Both the position numbers and the translations under genes were made by a program. The notes beneath the pieces are model-generated. The model searched no databases. It saw nothing but the letters and a program-made list of their open reading frames with translations, and was not told the origin of the DNA. A stretch of DNA of 64,000 bases from Irpex lacteus (Eukaryota > Basidiomycota > Agaricomycetes > Polyporales > Irpicaceae): positions 248,001 to 312,000 of the forward strand of contig MQVO02000013.1 in assembly GCA_001986395.2 (NCBI GenBank). Direction: 5' to 3'. Shown here piece after piece: positions 1 through 11,230 of the stretch (position 1 is the first letter of the stretch; every line of letters begins with the position of its first letter).

Positions 1-335
1 GCTCATCTAAGCTCGCACTCCGCGGCCCTGCCATCTGTTCGGACTCTCTTATAGAATGCATAATCGTCGATACATGTGAGCTCGTACAATCTGTTAGACC
101 CTTTGTCAATATAGTACAAGCTTGCATTTATGTGCATGTCGCGACTATGAATCTACAGAACCTTCAAGCGCGCGGGAGTAGTCTGGGGTCCTGCATGCGC
201 ACTACATGCCGCCCCCTGCCGGATTGGTATGTTTTCGCGCCCGACTCGTCTATCGTCATTAATATTACTGGTAACGAGAACGACTAGAATTTCAAGCTAT
301 TCTAGATCTCACTTGGCTCACTAACCGAAATTTGC
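1..335. other. 5' flank, no gene seen
   Basis: No open frame with coding character or RNA gene was recognised here. It probably holds the promoter of the gene starting at 336. Confidence 0.4.
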
Positions 336-1949
336 ATGGATCCTGTGGCACTTGGACAAGAGAATAGAAGATTAAAGCAGCTTGTTGCTCGATACAGAGA
401 GGTGCGCTCAAGTGACGAATATAATTTAGCCGCCTTCTATGACCTGTGCTCATTATTTCCTCGCGACATATACATAGCAAGTTCGACGCTTATCCACTCG
501 TAACCAAAGCTTACTTCGCACGGTTAACGAGCTTGCTCGAGAGGAAGAAATCCTAGATGATGAGGACCATGATGTGCCCATGGAAGAGAACGACGAAGAG
601 AACCAGGGTGTTGCAAACTGGCAAAACGATGATGAAGACGAGGGCGAGGATGTGAACTCCAATCGACCTATATGGGACAGCAACGATTGCGTCCTCCGTT
701 GTCGTGACTGCTCATGGGAGATCTTAGACGGAATGTGCCAGCACCCAGGCTGCCTGAAAGAACACGATATACCCGATGTACTTTACCTACTCGTTATGCT
801 TCTCTCTGGTTCACTCACCGACACTCACGTTAGGACTTCTCTAACTCTCAAGAAGAGGAGGCCACATTTTTTGACGGTATAACTAGTACCCTTAGTACGG
901 CTGAGTTAGCTGAACGCGTATTGGCTCCTCGCGGAGAAACGCCCCCACCGTCAGTCGATATTAAGCAGGGGGACATACCGCCACAGTACTCGTTTTCTCC
1001 GGCACAAAGGGAGTCTTACCAGCAACTACTTCAAAGAGGAGCCACTCGCCAGATGTGCACGACTTTCTCGATGCGGTTCAAGAAAGAATTGGGTATCATC
1101 GCTGTACTCACTCCTGAGATCAAGGAGACCTTCGCCGGACCGACCATGTCAGCTGAACATGAGTGGGAGTTGTGGCTTGGCAGGGAAGTGAGGTTGGACT
1201 CGGACGACGAAGACGGTTCGGACTTCATCATCGGCCTACTAGAGGATATACTTCTCTTCTCCGGAAGCCACTTCACACGAAGGTCATTGATGTGGGAAAC
1301 TGTGCGCACAGTAAACCTGCTGCAGGCGACGGTTTGGATAACCCGTCCCACCGGTGAACTCCTAGCGGCGTTTAGGAGCCCTAAGCTGCGAGAGAGAGCC
1401 GACACGGAGAGCTCAATAGACTCTACGTCTGACGAAGATGAGCCCGCGACAGATCCCGCGGACCGCCTACTCAATAAACCTTTCGTGGAATCAGGACCGA
1501 CTATCCATCGGGATGAATACGAACTGACCGACGTTGAGGCCCTCGAGACGGATGATGATGGAGACGACGACGTCGCCGATCCTGGATATGGCATGAATCC
1601 ACGCTATGACGACTTTAACTGGTCCGACGGTGAAGACGATGGTCTCTACGGCTCCGAAGATGAGCGCGAAGTCGCCGACACCGAGCGGTTTGCACATGCC
1701 GACGTTTCTCAGGCTGAGGGTGACGTACAAATGAAGATCGAGGAGGATGAGGCAGCTGGGCGGATTACAGGGTCCTCTCTCGCGGGACCGTCGCATGTGT
1801 CGCAGACTGTTGCGGCTTCCAGCGCGGAAACTCAGGATGACGAAGAACTCGACAGCCCCGTAGAGAGTGACTTTGACGAGGACGAGGTTTTGAGTGGAGA
1901 CGAGGACGTACTTCAAGGGATAGGCCGTGGGTCACCACCAGCCATTTAA
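336..1949 (+). CDS. Acidic orphan protein with a cysteine cluster
   Basis: Three exons fit one frame: 336-401, 478-777 and 834-1949, giving 493 residues. Both introns have GT...AG ends and phase 0. The N-terminus (QENRRLKQLVARYRE then QVRRLSTRNQSLL) looks like a short coiled coil. Residues 93-114 hold a compact cluster, CVLRCRDCSWEILDGMCQ then HPGC, with Cys at 93, 97, 100, 109 and 114, which could bind zinc. The rest is very rich in Asp, Glu and Ser, with acidic runs near 1190-1215, 1420-1450, 1540-1575 and 1820-1910. I recall similar Cys-cluster plus acidic-tail proteins in Agaricomycetes, but no function is known to me and none is assigned. The acidic tail would suit a nuclear or chromatin-linked protein, which is inference only. 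Coding is well supported by the open last exon of over 1.1 kb. Confidence 0.72.
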
Positions 1950-2219
1950 CCGTAATCTATACCACTTTATAAATTAGCGTTGCTTTGATATACATGGATC
2001 GTGATACTGCGTTCAGTATTTTATCTATGTATAATATGTCCCCATATTTACATTCCTGTTATCAGCATCGTACAGGTTTGTAGTAGAGTGTGGTTTTTTG
2101 CGTTGAATGGTTGCTCGGAGAACTCAGCAAGTTGCTGATTAGATCGTATGAGGCGTGAACAAAACCAAAATATACAGAACGGTGTAGAAACTAGATGCAC
2201 TCTTTGCATCTGTAAACGC

Positions 2220-3978
2220 TCAAGAATGAACGTAAACATCTGTGGCGCCAAGGGAAGAGAAGGATGGGTGCTGTTCCGGAATGTCAGCTTCGTATGCGTT
2301 GTTCGTCGTGAACTTGATTTCCGTTGGATTGATAAGTTGGTGTTCCGTGTATGGCACCTTGCTAACATCTGGATATCGAAGGCGAGGATCTTTCTGGTCC
2401 AAGTCATCGCAAGGTGTAACCAGAGTTGACTGCCCACTGGACGCAGTACTACTCCGAGTCAGCATTGACGCTCGATCTGATACAGGTGAATCAGATTTAG
2501 GGGTGATAACAGAGGAACGAAGCACTCTGCGTACCGTTCTGCGCGCTGACTGACCGTCCATTGGCCATAGACGGAGTCTCGCTCAGAATTGATGCTCGAT
2601 GGGCTGCAGGTAGAATGGGATTCAGAGGCGGAAACAAGAGCAAGAGCTACGCGACGTACCCGCCTGCATGTGATGAGTTGAAATGGACACTCTCAAGTGG
2701 AAATCTGACTTTAGTTCCTGAAGGCGCCTGTGACATTCGGCAACGCGCTTTTGGGAGGTGTGCAGCACTCCAGCCACGGCACGACGATATACTGGAATGT
2801 GGTTAGTATCGCATTGATTACAGCAAAGACCGACTTCTCACTTGTTTTAGATTCTTGAACGCGGTCATCGAGTATTGATGCACTTTGAATGACCAACTTC
2901 ACAATTTCCAAGAGAACATCGGAAGCATGAGTGATACGGTGGATGTCATCACACTCCATCACACACGCCAAAGTATCTCTGAGCTCTTCAGAGAGCATCT
3001 CGCATTCGTGGTCCAGTTCGTGTTGATTTTTAAGAGCCTAGTATATATTAGCAGGGTCGGTATGATGTCGTCCTTGAACAGACGAGTGACAAGTCAGAGC
3101 ACACACATTGTACAGCGATCCAAGTACCATCCATGCGACGTTGCACATAGGGTGAACCTGAAGTTGTGGTCAATAGGAAGCAAATCATTCATGTAACCTA
3201 AGCACTCACTTTGGTCAGTGTACCGACGAAGTCTGCCACGTGTTCGAGATTATTTATTGCAAATCCGATCATAGTAGTCATAACACTACTTGTGTTGTTG
3301 TAATCATGATGTACCCCACCGTGTGCGTTGAGTCGCTCTTGTGCGTATATGAAAAGATCGTTGCGATTGAATTGTGAGGCAAGTGCAATTTGAACCCGAA
3401 ATTCGAGCTTCACCTCCCGTGAAAATATGGAACAGGGCAACGGATGGAAATAGGATGCTTTACGAAGTCAACATCAATACAAAAAAATACAAAACATATA
3501 CTCACAGTCAGTCAGAAGGGCCTGGATCTCCATGGTGGCTTCTCCGCATTTGTGGTTTTCGTTGCCGAGGGCGTGAAGAAGTCCGGACTCGGAATGTTTA
3601 CGATATAGTGCAACCGTGATTTTCGACGACGCTCGTACCATCCTTGAGGTATAAATGAGTACGGTCCACCAACATACCCAGTATTAACGCTTACAAAGGT
3701 TCATTTGGCAAATTATACCACTTCGGATTGTCCTCGTCCGAGCCCGAGCCCGAGCCCTTATAAACCGGCGTAGAGATAGTATGTTGACCGTCAACAGAGA
3801 ATTTAACGAAGGTATGCAATGCTCTCTTGAAAGAGTGCTCCCGCAAGCCGGATGCCTCAACTTCTGTGGGTTCAGGATCAGTATAACCTATATTGGGGTA
3901 CTTGACCGTACCTAGTGACATACCTTGCACATAAGCAATCAAATCTTTGTTATCATGTGCGGGAGTATGCCTGGACAT
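2220..3978 (-). CDS. C2-like plus NLR-type helical N-terminal protein, no NACHT (copy A)
   Basis: Eight exons can be joined in phase from ATG at 3978 to a stop at 2220, about 420 residues. Order on the minus strand: short exon 1 ending LIAYVQ; C2-like part (EVEASGLREHSF, HTFVKFSVDGQ, NPKWYNLPNEP, RASSKITVALYRKH, GNENHKCGEATMEIQALL); a linker ending NNLEHVADFVGTLTK; HPMCNVAWMVLGSLY; a helical stretch (ECEMLSEELRDTLACV, ASDVLLEIVKLVIQSASIL); VAGVLHTSQKRVAECHRRL; and a Ser/Thr-rich tail. In Agaricomycetes this C2-plus-helical arrangement usually sits at the N-terminus of NLR/STAND proteins, followed by a NACHT domain. No P-loop is seen here, so this looks like a stand-alone N-terminal module. 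A role as adaptor, decoy or regulator of NLR-type immunity is inference. The last-exon acceptor is the least certain boundary. Confidence 0.6.
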
Positions 3979-4053
3979 ACTCCGTTAGAACAGTGCAATT
4001 TGTGAGGATGACGTTGCACCTACATGATTTTGCACTGGGAAGATAGAGCACCA

Positions 4054-4311
4054 GTTGTGTCGTATGGGAGCCCGGGGCCAGAACAGCTTGAGGTAGTATC
4101 TGCAGTGAGATGTGAGGGCTTTTATATGTCTCCCGGTACCGTAGTCGCTAAGTTAGATGACACGCCCCAAATGCATACCACGGCTATCCAGAGTAAGTAT
4201 GGTAAAGTTGTGTCAGTCGACGTATGCCTACCTGTATCAGCATCATTTCTGTTATTCGCTATCTGAATTGCTGAGGTCTGCTGTTCTCAGGTTTTATGAG
4301 GTTCATGCATA
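4054..4311 (+). pseudogene. Decayed C2-like fragment (copy C)
   Basis: The plus strand reads EQLEVVSAVRCEGFYMSPGT and then VVAKLDDTPQMHTTAIQ. The spacing of LEV...V..LDD...HTT resembles the first half of the C2-like domain in the gene at 2220-3978. About 90 bases on, another frame reads HHFCYSLSELLRSAVLRFYE followed by VHA and a stop, which suits the second C2 half. The two pieces could not be joined by a plausible intron in one frame, so this is best read as a broken copy. It starts about 75 bases from the start of copy A, on the opposite strand. The resemblance is by eye and weak. Confidence 0.3.
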
Positions 4312-5378
4312 AGCGTGTGGAGCCATGGTCTTACCGCTGTCCTCTGTCAGCTATCATAGTAAATCATAACCTTCTCCTTTTCCATCGATGGTTGGAAGTA
4401 AGACCCACGCAACTTCCAGCATGCACGGAAATTATATGACGCATGAGGGATCGCTTCAGATGACATGTTTGAGAGTGGAACCTTGTCCACTGCATCTTGG
4501 AGTTACAAGTCGCTCAGAGCCCTTCCCGTCCGATACTCGAATAGTTGGTCTAACGAGTGTTGTGCTGCCACGGGACCATATTACTCGGATTGAGGCACTA
4601 CCCTACAGCATATGTGTCATTTACAGCAGTAAAAGTCGACTTATAGACTCACCCAGTTTAAGTCATCCAGTTTAAGTTCAGCGGGCCCAGTTGACAACTC
4701 GATATGCTGGTAGACTCGGAGCATCACTGTACGCGCCTACCAATTTCGCGCCTGCTCATGAAGTGCACATGTCTTTCGCATGTATCAGGAGTACAATGTA
4801 GATATTAAGTATCCTACCTGCGCGATATGGTAGGCAGTCGCCAGGAGTAGCGCTTCAATAGCCTCAAGATGTATGCCAAAGCTAGGGTTTGTGCGTCAGA
4901 GCTCGCGAGTAACGTTTCGTGAGCGGCAAAGCGGTTATTAACACGAAGAGTCGCTATATTTGGAATCTTGCCAGTAGTGATAACTTTGTGCTGGTTGCTA
5001 GAAATACATACGCCGGTTTATGCGTATATAAGCAGTTTTGGGTAGTACTGTTCTTCCGTCGCTCTGGAACAGTCAAAAGGCTTATCAATGTATATTGAAT
5101 AAAGTGAGAACTCACGGTCGTTACTTAGACTTCCAGTTGTATTGGAACCTTCCGACTCGTTAGGTGCTTCTGGCGCTGCCAGTGAGAGCTGACATGACAC
5201 CATGATACAGTCCAAAGGTCAAGGACGGCCTTTACATAGTTAAGGATTACTGTGTGGTCAATACTATGATTAAACTATTTTAACTGACTTGAACTCGTAG
5301 TATGTTTCGCAGGCCTGAGCGCCGAATAGTGTGGCAACATTCCAAAGCACAAACGGGTGAGGATGGCGAGGAGTGGTT
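4312..5378. other. Spacer between the two C2/helical copies
   Basis: Short frames occur on both strands (for example 4388-4675 plus and 5018-5215 minus), but none matches a family I know or extends by splicing. It may hold remains of copy C and the 3' flank of copy B. Confidence 0.3.
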
Positions 5379-7187
5379 CTAAGGCCTGATACATGTTGTC
5401 AGCGCGATGTAGCGTACCAATGAATGAATTAACGTAGAACTAAGAACAGACTTTGGCACAACGGGCGCTGAGAAGGCCTTGGAGATTGAGAGGGAACATG
5501 CAGGCAACACACCTTCAGCCCAGTCTGACCCTACACCACTTCCTAGGGGTGAAGATGAATATATTTGAGACCTGTACGGAAGGTGATCGGCCGCAGTACG
5601 AGTTTGGGGTGTCTCGACATCATGGTTTATCTTTGTAGTCCAATGGGAAATCGACTTCGACTTTAGTGGCTCTGTCTCAATATCGGAGATACGGAGGCTG
5701 ATCCCAGAGCGTAATGGGGCTCTAGGCGCAATGAGACTTGATACCGGCTTCGATGTCTTGCTGAAAAGAGAATCGTGAGACTCTCCTTTACTGGCTTCGG
5801 ACATTGACAGCCTCGTTACTACCATACAAGAATTAATAGGTTGACATTAGAAACGAAATCATCTTGCACACCAATTTGGTAGGTTCGGATGGACAGATTC
5901 AACTGGAGATCTGTTTTCAGCTTTTTGAGTCTCTGTTGGCACTCTGACATGCGCTTCTGCGATGTTTGTGATACGGCCGATACAATACGTCCGCGTACTA
6001 TTGAATAGAGGTGCTGTACTGAGCTCGCGAGGTGCGTATCCAGGGTACTGTTCTGCTCACCCGTACCCGATTTCCGGATATGACGATCCAGGAACGAGGC
6101 ACCCTGAACTACTAACCCCACGAGTTCCAAGAGGACATCAGAGGCATTTTCGAGGGATTTAAGATCTTGACATGCTTTCGCATACGCCAACGTGTCTCTA
6201 AGTTCTTCTGCGAGGGCTTCACATCCATGGTTCACCGCTTGCTGAGATTTGAAGGCCTGATTGACAGCAAGCAATGACAATGAGTTCAAGAACTTTCACC
6301 GGGTCAGAAACCTCACCTTATATACAGATCCAAGTATTACCCAAGCGACTATACACATAGGATGGTCCTAGGGGTATTTTCGAATGAGATAGGCTAGAAT
6401 TTGCTAGAATGGCCACGCCACGAAGACTTACTTCCACTATACCGTCAACCAGCCTCAGAATATTCTCCAAATGTTCCACTGACGCCCCGACCTTTCCCAA
6501 GATGCTGCTTTCATTTCGGCGCCGATATTGTGTGCCAAGCGTTCCAAGTCGGTCTCCACGATGAGAAAGTAGCAAATCACGTTTGAACACAGGTTCAAGC
6601 ACGATGTGTACCCGAAGTTTTATGTTGACCTCCCGCGAGAATAGGCGACACCGCAGCCGGTGGAAGGTGAACGCTTTTGCGACAATAAAAATCGTGATCA
6701 CGGTGATATGAGTCACACGAACCTACGCACAATCTGCTAAGAGAGCTTGCCACAATTCCACCACTATTTCTCCCAATTTGTGGTTCCTATTTCCTGCCAC
6801 GCATAGGGGCGTAGTATGTTTCCGATACAGAGTGAACTTTATGGTCGAAGATGCTCGCGCCGTTCTGAGATACAGGGCTAAGTTAGCATATTCGTAATTA
6901 TTTTAGAACAGACTTACATTCGCATTGGTTTGGTCTATTTGGGGTTAAGAGTGTTTAAACTGACTGATGTTTCGACTCGCTGATCATCCACGGATACCTT
7001 AACAAAGGTGTGCACTGGTCGCTCAAAAACATGCTTCCGCAATCCAGTGACTTCGAGTTCTGCTTGTTAAAATTCAGTACCGAGAAAGCCGACTGGACAG
7101 CTTTCCTGTTGACATACCTCGGATATGAGCAATGAACCCATGATCACTGGCTGCAGCTTGCTCCAGGTCGCATTGAGATCTGGGCAT
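5379..7187 (-). pseudogene. C2-like plus NLR-type helical protein with in-frame TAG (copy B)
   Basis: This is a diverged tandem copy of the gene at 2220-3978, with the same exon order. ATG at 7187 gives MPRSQCDLEQAAASDHGFI, then AHIR. The C2-like part reads AELEVTGLRKHVFERPVHTF and VKVSVDDQRVETSVSLN, then LNPK followed by TAG at 6937-6935, where copy A has NPKW. After the stop the homology continues in spliced frame: RASSTIKFTLYRKH, GNRNHKLGE, ASVEHLENILRLVDG, DHPMCIVAWVILGSVYK, ALAEELRDTLAYAKAC, ASDVLLELVGLVVQGASFL, SQTSQKRMSECQQRLKKL. The tail after about 5825 (SMSEASKGESHDSLFSK and beyond) is Ser-rich and not clearly related to the tail of copy A. No NACHT domain follows. The stop could be a real null allele, a sequence error, or removed by unusual splicing. 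Confidence 0.55.
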
Positions 7188-8454
7188 ATGTTGTTAAAGC
7201 TATGCGGTGAGCCACAGTTACAGACAGACTTACGATGTGAACATATCTTTCAGCGAGGAAACTTGCAAGATGGGACGTCGGGATATAGTCGGAGGAGACA
7301 TTATCGAGATTTTGAACGAAGTGCTGTATAGCTCGCCAAGCGGTGCAGCTAATAATAATTAATGAGCTGCGGCACGCCGCCACCCTTGAAAGGTGATAGG
7401 TATTATGTCTTCATAGAACGGCAGATTTCTACGCTGCCTATTGTTGGTCAATGTCGGATAGTTGGATTTACGCAAATCCTCACCCGATTAACTCTTGCTA
7501 TGAGTAGCTCCCTTCAGTCCACTTGGGCCTTTCATCTGAGAGAACTAGTGAGTACACTTTACTGATGACCGTTGACCACCTCGACGAGAGTAATTTGAGC
7601 GTACTCACTAGCTTCAGTGCCATACAAAGTCAAACCCTCATCAACACGCAAGAAACTGAACTTCCTAGTCAAGACGGCCGCTCAGTAGCATCCATTGACC
7701 TAGCAATGCTATAATCTGCCCATCTACTCCTTGTCATGTCGAGTACAGAGAAATACGGCCAGTATAGCCTACAATTATCCGGAAAGAAATTTGGAGTTGT
7801 GATGCCATTTTCTCTTCGGGACGGCGAGGGACCGTAGACTGCACATTTACTAGATGAACCGGCCTTAAACCTTTACGCTTGGAGCTTGAAACGGCTTCAG
7901 ATAAAGCATCCCTGTAGGCACTGGTGATGGTTGAGTTGTAAGTAGCACCGTGACAAGGTAACTTGCCATGGCATGAGCGCCGCTCGAATGTTTGAAGCCT
8001 ATTTAGGCAACTATTGTAGTTCGTTTGTCCCTCTGCTTACAAGCGGTTCGTTTGACTGTTTGAGGAGAGCTGTTGTTCTCTCTGCTGTCCAGACAACCGC
8101 ACCTGAAACACTTTATTCTGGCTCTCATAGTTGCAATGATGCTCAAGCATCTACTGAGACCATGATTCAGAGAGGCGTTTCACTTCGGGAAATGCAGAGT
8201 ACCAATGAAATGATGGCCCAATGCGTACCTGTGAACATTGGTTCTCTAAGTGCGGTGGCGTAGGCCATGTCATACTAGATCGCGCCACTCAATGGCACCT
8301 GTCAAGTGTGCTACGTACTGACAAACATAGTACACTGTCACCACTCACCATTGGTGATAAACGACATATCAAAATACACAATACAAACATACTACAGACT
8401 CTTACTACTAGTAAGCGTCCGACTTGAAGCAATCTGCGGGCAAGGGCATAGAAG
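7188..8454. other. Spacer, no defensible gene
   Basis: Several short frames are present (for example 7735-7839 plus, a 34-codon frame, and 7973-8263 plus), but none joins into a longer product or resembles a known family. The stretch separates the C2/helical pair from the M20 hydrolase. Confidence 0.35.
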
Positions 8455-10487
8455 TCAGTAAATTGCGACACGCTGAAGAGCAAATGAGACACGCACTCGA
8501 CTCCAGAAATCGTCATCGGTTAGTACTCTTAGTCCTGTCGCCGCCAAGGCCTTGGACGTTCGTATCGACGCGGCGTGCGCCTCGGGGGTCTTGGCGGACT
8601 CGGCGAAAGCGGGTGTGTGGTTGCTGCCGTTCTTTTCTGTGGGGATGGCATATACCGGCTGTATTGAGGGGATTTCTAAAGGACCATACAGATTAGCTGT
8701 AGAATAGGTAGCTAGAGAGCGAGGACAAACCGTAAGAGACGTCTCCCTGGAATACAGCAAGTTTGCTAAGTATGTGCAGGGTGTGTATAAAGTTTGGCAA
8801 CTCACAAAGTCGGATGAGGCTTGTAGCACGGTTTCGCTGGGCGTGGCTTGCATATTATACCTCGAATTGGCGATCCGCAGATACTCATTGCCTTGAACGC
8901 GATGGCGTTAGGCGTACTGAATTCCTCACTGTCGAGAACGTTACACACCAAGAGCATCGTTTTGTTTGCAGTCCTTGTACCCGATACCAGGTGTAATCTT
9001 CACTCTACACGACGTCGATGTGGCTGCTCCCCTAGGATTCAAAAGCTCAATAAATATCAGTGTAAAGGAAGATTAGCGGGGTACATACTCAAAGCAGGCA
9101 ATAACACGTTCTCGTAATGCCTCAAGTTCTGTCCATGATGGTGCTCGGACAGCCCATCTCATCTTTGCATAATCAGGAATCACTGAGGTGATAGCTCAGT
9201 CGGAGATAGACTTCATCAACACGCGCAAGATACCCACCGTTCGTTTCCCACTCATTGCCTGATATAACACCCTGTACTCGATGTGTTGGCTTGATCTGCT
9301 GACGGAGCAAAGACACGGCAGAATATGCAAGGAACGCAGCGTCGAGGGCATTCTGGCCTTCCCAAGGAGCATATGCGGCATGTGCCCTGATAAAGCGCAG
9401 TTAGATGAAGCCGTTATGAGCTCATATCGACGTGTATAAGGTTGCCTGCAGCGATCAACTTACGTGTGGCCAAAGAACTCTACTTCAATGTTCTGCACAG
9501 CAATCCATGGTTGAATGACCGTCCCGTCGGGAACGCCGGGACCTGGATGTGCCCTGTATTATGGGGTACCCAAGAGTTGTATGTGAGTCGTGACTGATGC
9601 TGTCCGCAGCGATATCTGGACTCACATCAAGCAAACGTCCATCTCTTTGTAAGCGCCTTTCTCAAGGAGTTTGATTTTCCCTCCTTCGTGTTCCTCAGCT
9701 ATGGAATGTGTAGATCATCCGGTTAGGAAAGCTGAGAAGTAGATGATCGGGAGGAGCTTACCTGGTGTACCCAATAGGATGATCTTGCCGGGGATATCAT
9801 GCTGAAGCATTGCGGCCCGCAGACCAAGAGCAATAGCGACCCCAGTGATCGCTATCAAATTGTGTCCACAGGCATGACCCAAGTTGGGCAGTGCGTCCAT
9901 CTCGGACTGCAGCCCGATGATCCTACCCCCCTGGCCATGCGAAAATTCCGCCCTCCAGGCTGTCTCAATACCAAGATGATGTCTTGTCACTGAAAACCCG
10001 TGGTCCTCCATGTACGCCGTGAGTCTGTCATGCGCATGGCTGTGGTGTCAGAAAGACAGTTGTCAGTCAGTCTTTGGTTGGGCTCTGTGGATATGCGGAG
10101 AGCTGGAAAGCTGAACACGAACAATTCTTTCATTCCGAGCTCTGGTTTTCCTTTAGAAACCAGAAAAGAGAAGAGTCAACATCCGGTGCAATACATTCGC
10201 GGTGAACGCAAAGAGAGAAAAGAGTTCGAGGAGCAGGAATTGACTTCACAGACTCTCCACGTACCATGAATGGCCAAACTTAGATCGCGGAGCTCCCTGT
10301 TGTGGGAGTCGATGGTGGCCTCACTGGTGGCGAGGAAGTCCGCGTTGTGCCACTCGTCCTCAGACTGCAGTGCATCTTGTGTGGTGTAGGAGGGCGGTTT
10401 CGAGACGGGCGTGTCGCAGCTGAAGTCACAGCACGTGGAATGCGGACCATGCTTCTCCGAGTTGATCTGTATCGATTGTTGTGTCAT
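8455..10487 (-). CDS. M20 family amidohydrolase (PM20D2/aminoacylase-like)
   Basis: Starting at ATG 10487, residues near EATIDSHNRELRDLSLAIHG match the N-terminus of fungal M20 peptidase/amidohydrolase proteins. Then come MEDHGFSVTRHHLGIETAWR, the metal-site segment SEMDALPNLGHACGHNLI, and IPGKIILLGTP. Further exons give GGKIKLLEKGAYKEMDVCLM, HAAYAPWEGQNALDAAFLAY, IPDYAKMRWAVRAPSW and CRVKITPGIGYKDCKQNDAL. They are joined by short introns to NEYLRIANSRYNMQATPSET, DFGDVSY, PVYAIPTEKNGSNHTPAF and a C-terminus containing GLRVLTDDDFWSRV. No frameshift is needed once introns are placed. Members hydrolyse amide bonds of acylated amino acids or unusual dipeptides with a divalent metal centre; the substrate here is unknown. 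The product is probably cytosolic, with no signal peptide seen. Confidence 0.85.
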
Positions 10488-11230
10488 TGAGGGGTAACAA
10501 GAAGGTGAACGCAAATCTCGGAGCTCTACTCACCAGCGTACTTATCCTTGCGGGCGGTACCGCCTTTTGTACTGAGGTACTTTGCCTGGGCGATGACAAT
10601 GACGATGGACCCTTGTCGTTGTATATTTCCGTTGCAAGGCTGCTCTCCGGCGGCGCTGAGCTTGTACTACGCTTGCGCCTTGGGAGCTGAGGCAGCAAGC
10701 CGCTCGAAGGAAATAAACATGATAGGACGGATAACATACTGGAGAGCGGGCTATCTGTCCTCACGGCATGGATGGATCCCTGGGGGGTATTATTCCTCGG
10801 GAGACGTGCGCTCATCACTGATTTGCTGGCGGAGAATGGGGGAGGTGGGACGTCTGTGGGAGTGTCCAGCTGTCATGCGATTATAATTCTATCACTCCGA
10901 ATAGTTCGGGTGCTTATCCAACCTGACGTGAGTGGTGGATGGCGGAGACCGTGAATATTTTAACGCGGCCCTAGACCAATACACGTTCCTAGCCCGCGTC
11001 CGGCGGGGTCGTTATGAGCTGCTATAAAGTCGGAAACGAAACGCATGCATGGTCTCAGCACGGGTTAAAATACGTATAATAATGCAGTACTCGACGACCG
11101 CACAAGGCAACACTCACTATAGAAACACATTATAGATAATACAACTACTATTCGGGGATCGTGTGATTGCGGAAGTGTTACGAATTCCCATTCCTTTTCC
11201 CGTCCTGTCCGAGCCCCATCTTCCCTGTCA
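10488..11230. other. Spacer upstream of the M20 gene
   Basis: It lies between the start of the M20 gene and the stop of the DUF7330 gene, both minus. It should hold the M20 promoter and the DUF7330 3' end. No gene or RNA was recognised. Confidence 0.4.

Noticed and set aside
2048..8454. A full-length NACHT-type NLR spread over the two C2/helical copies
   Set aside because: No P-loop, Walker B or repeat domain was seen on either strand, and each copy closes with its own tail and stop.
8850..9120. Frameshift or decay in the middle of the M20 gene
   Set aside because: Stops seen in single frames vanish when short GT...AG introns are placed, giving a continuous ALGNEYLRIANSRYN join.
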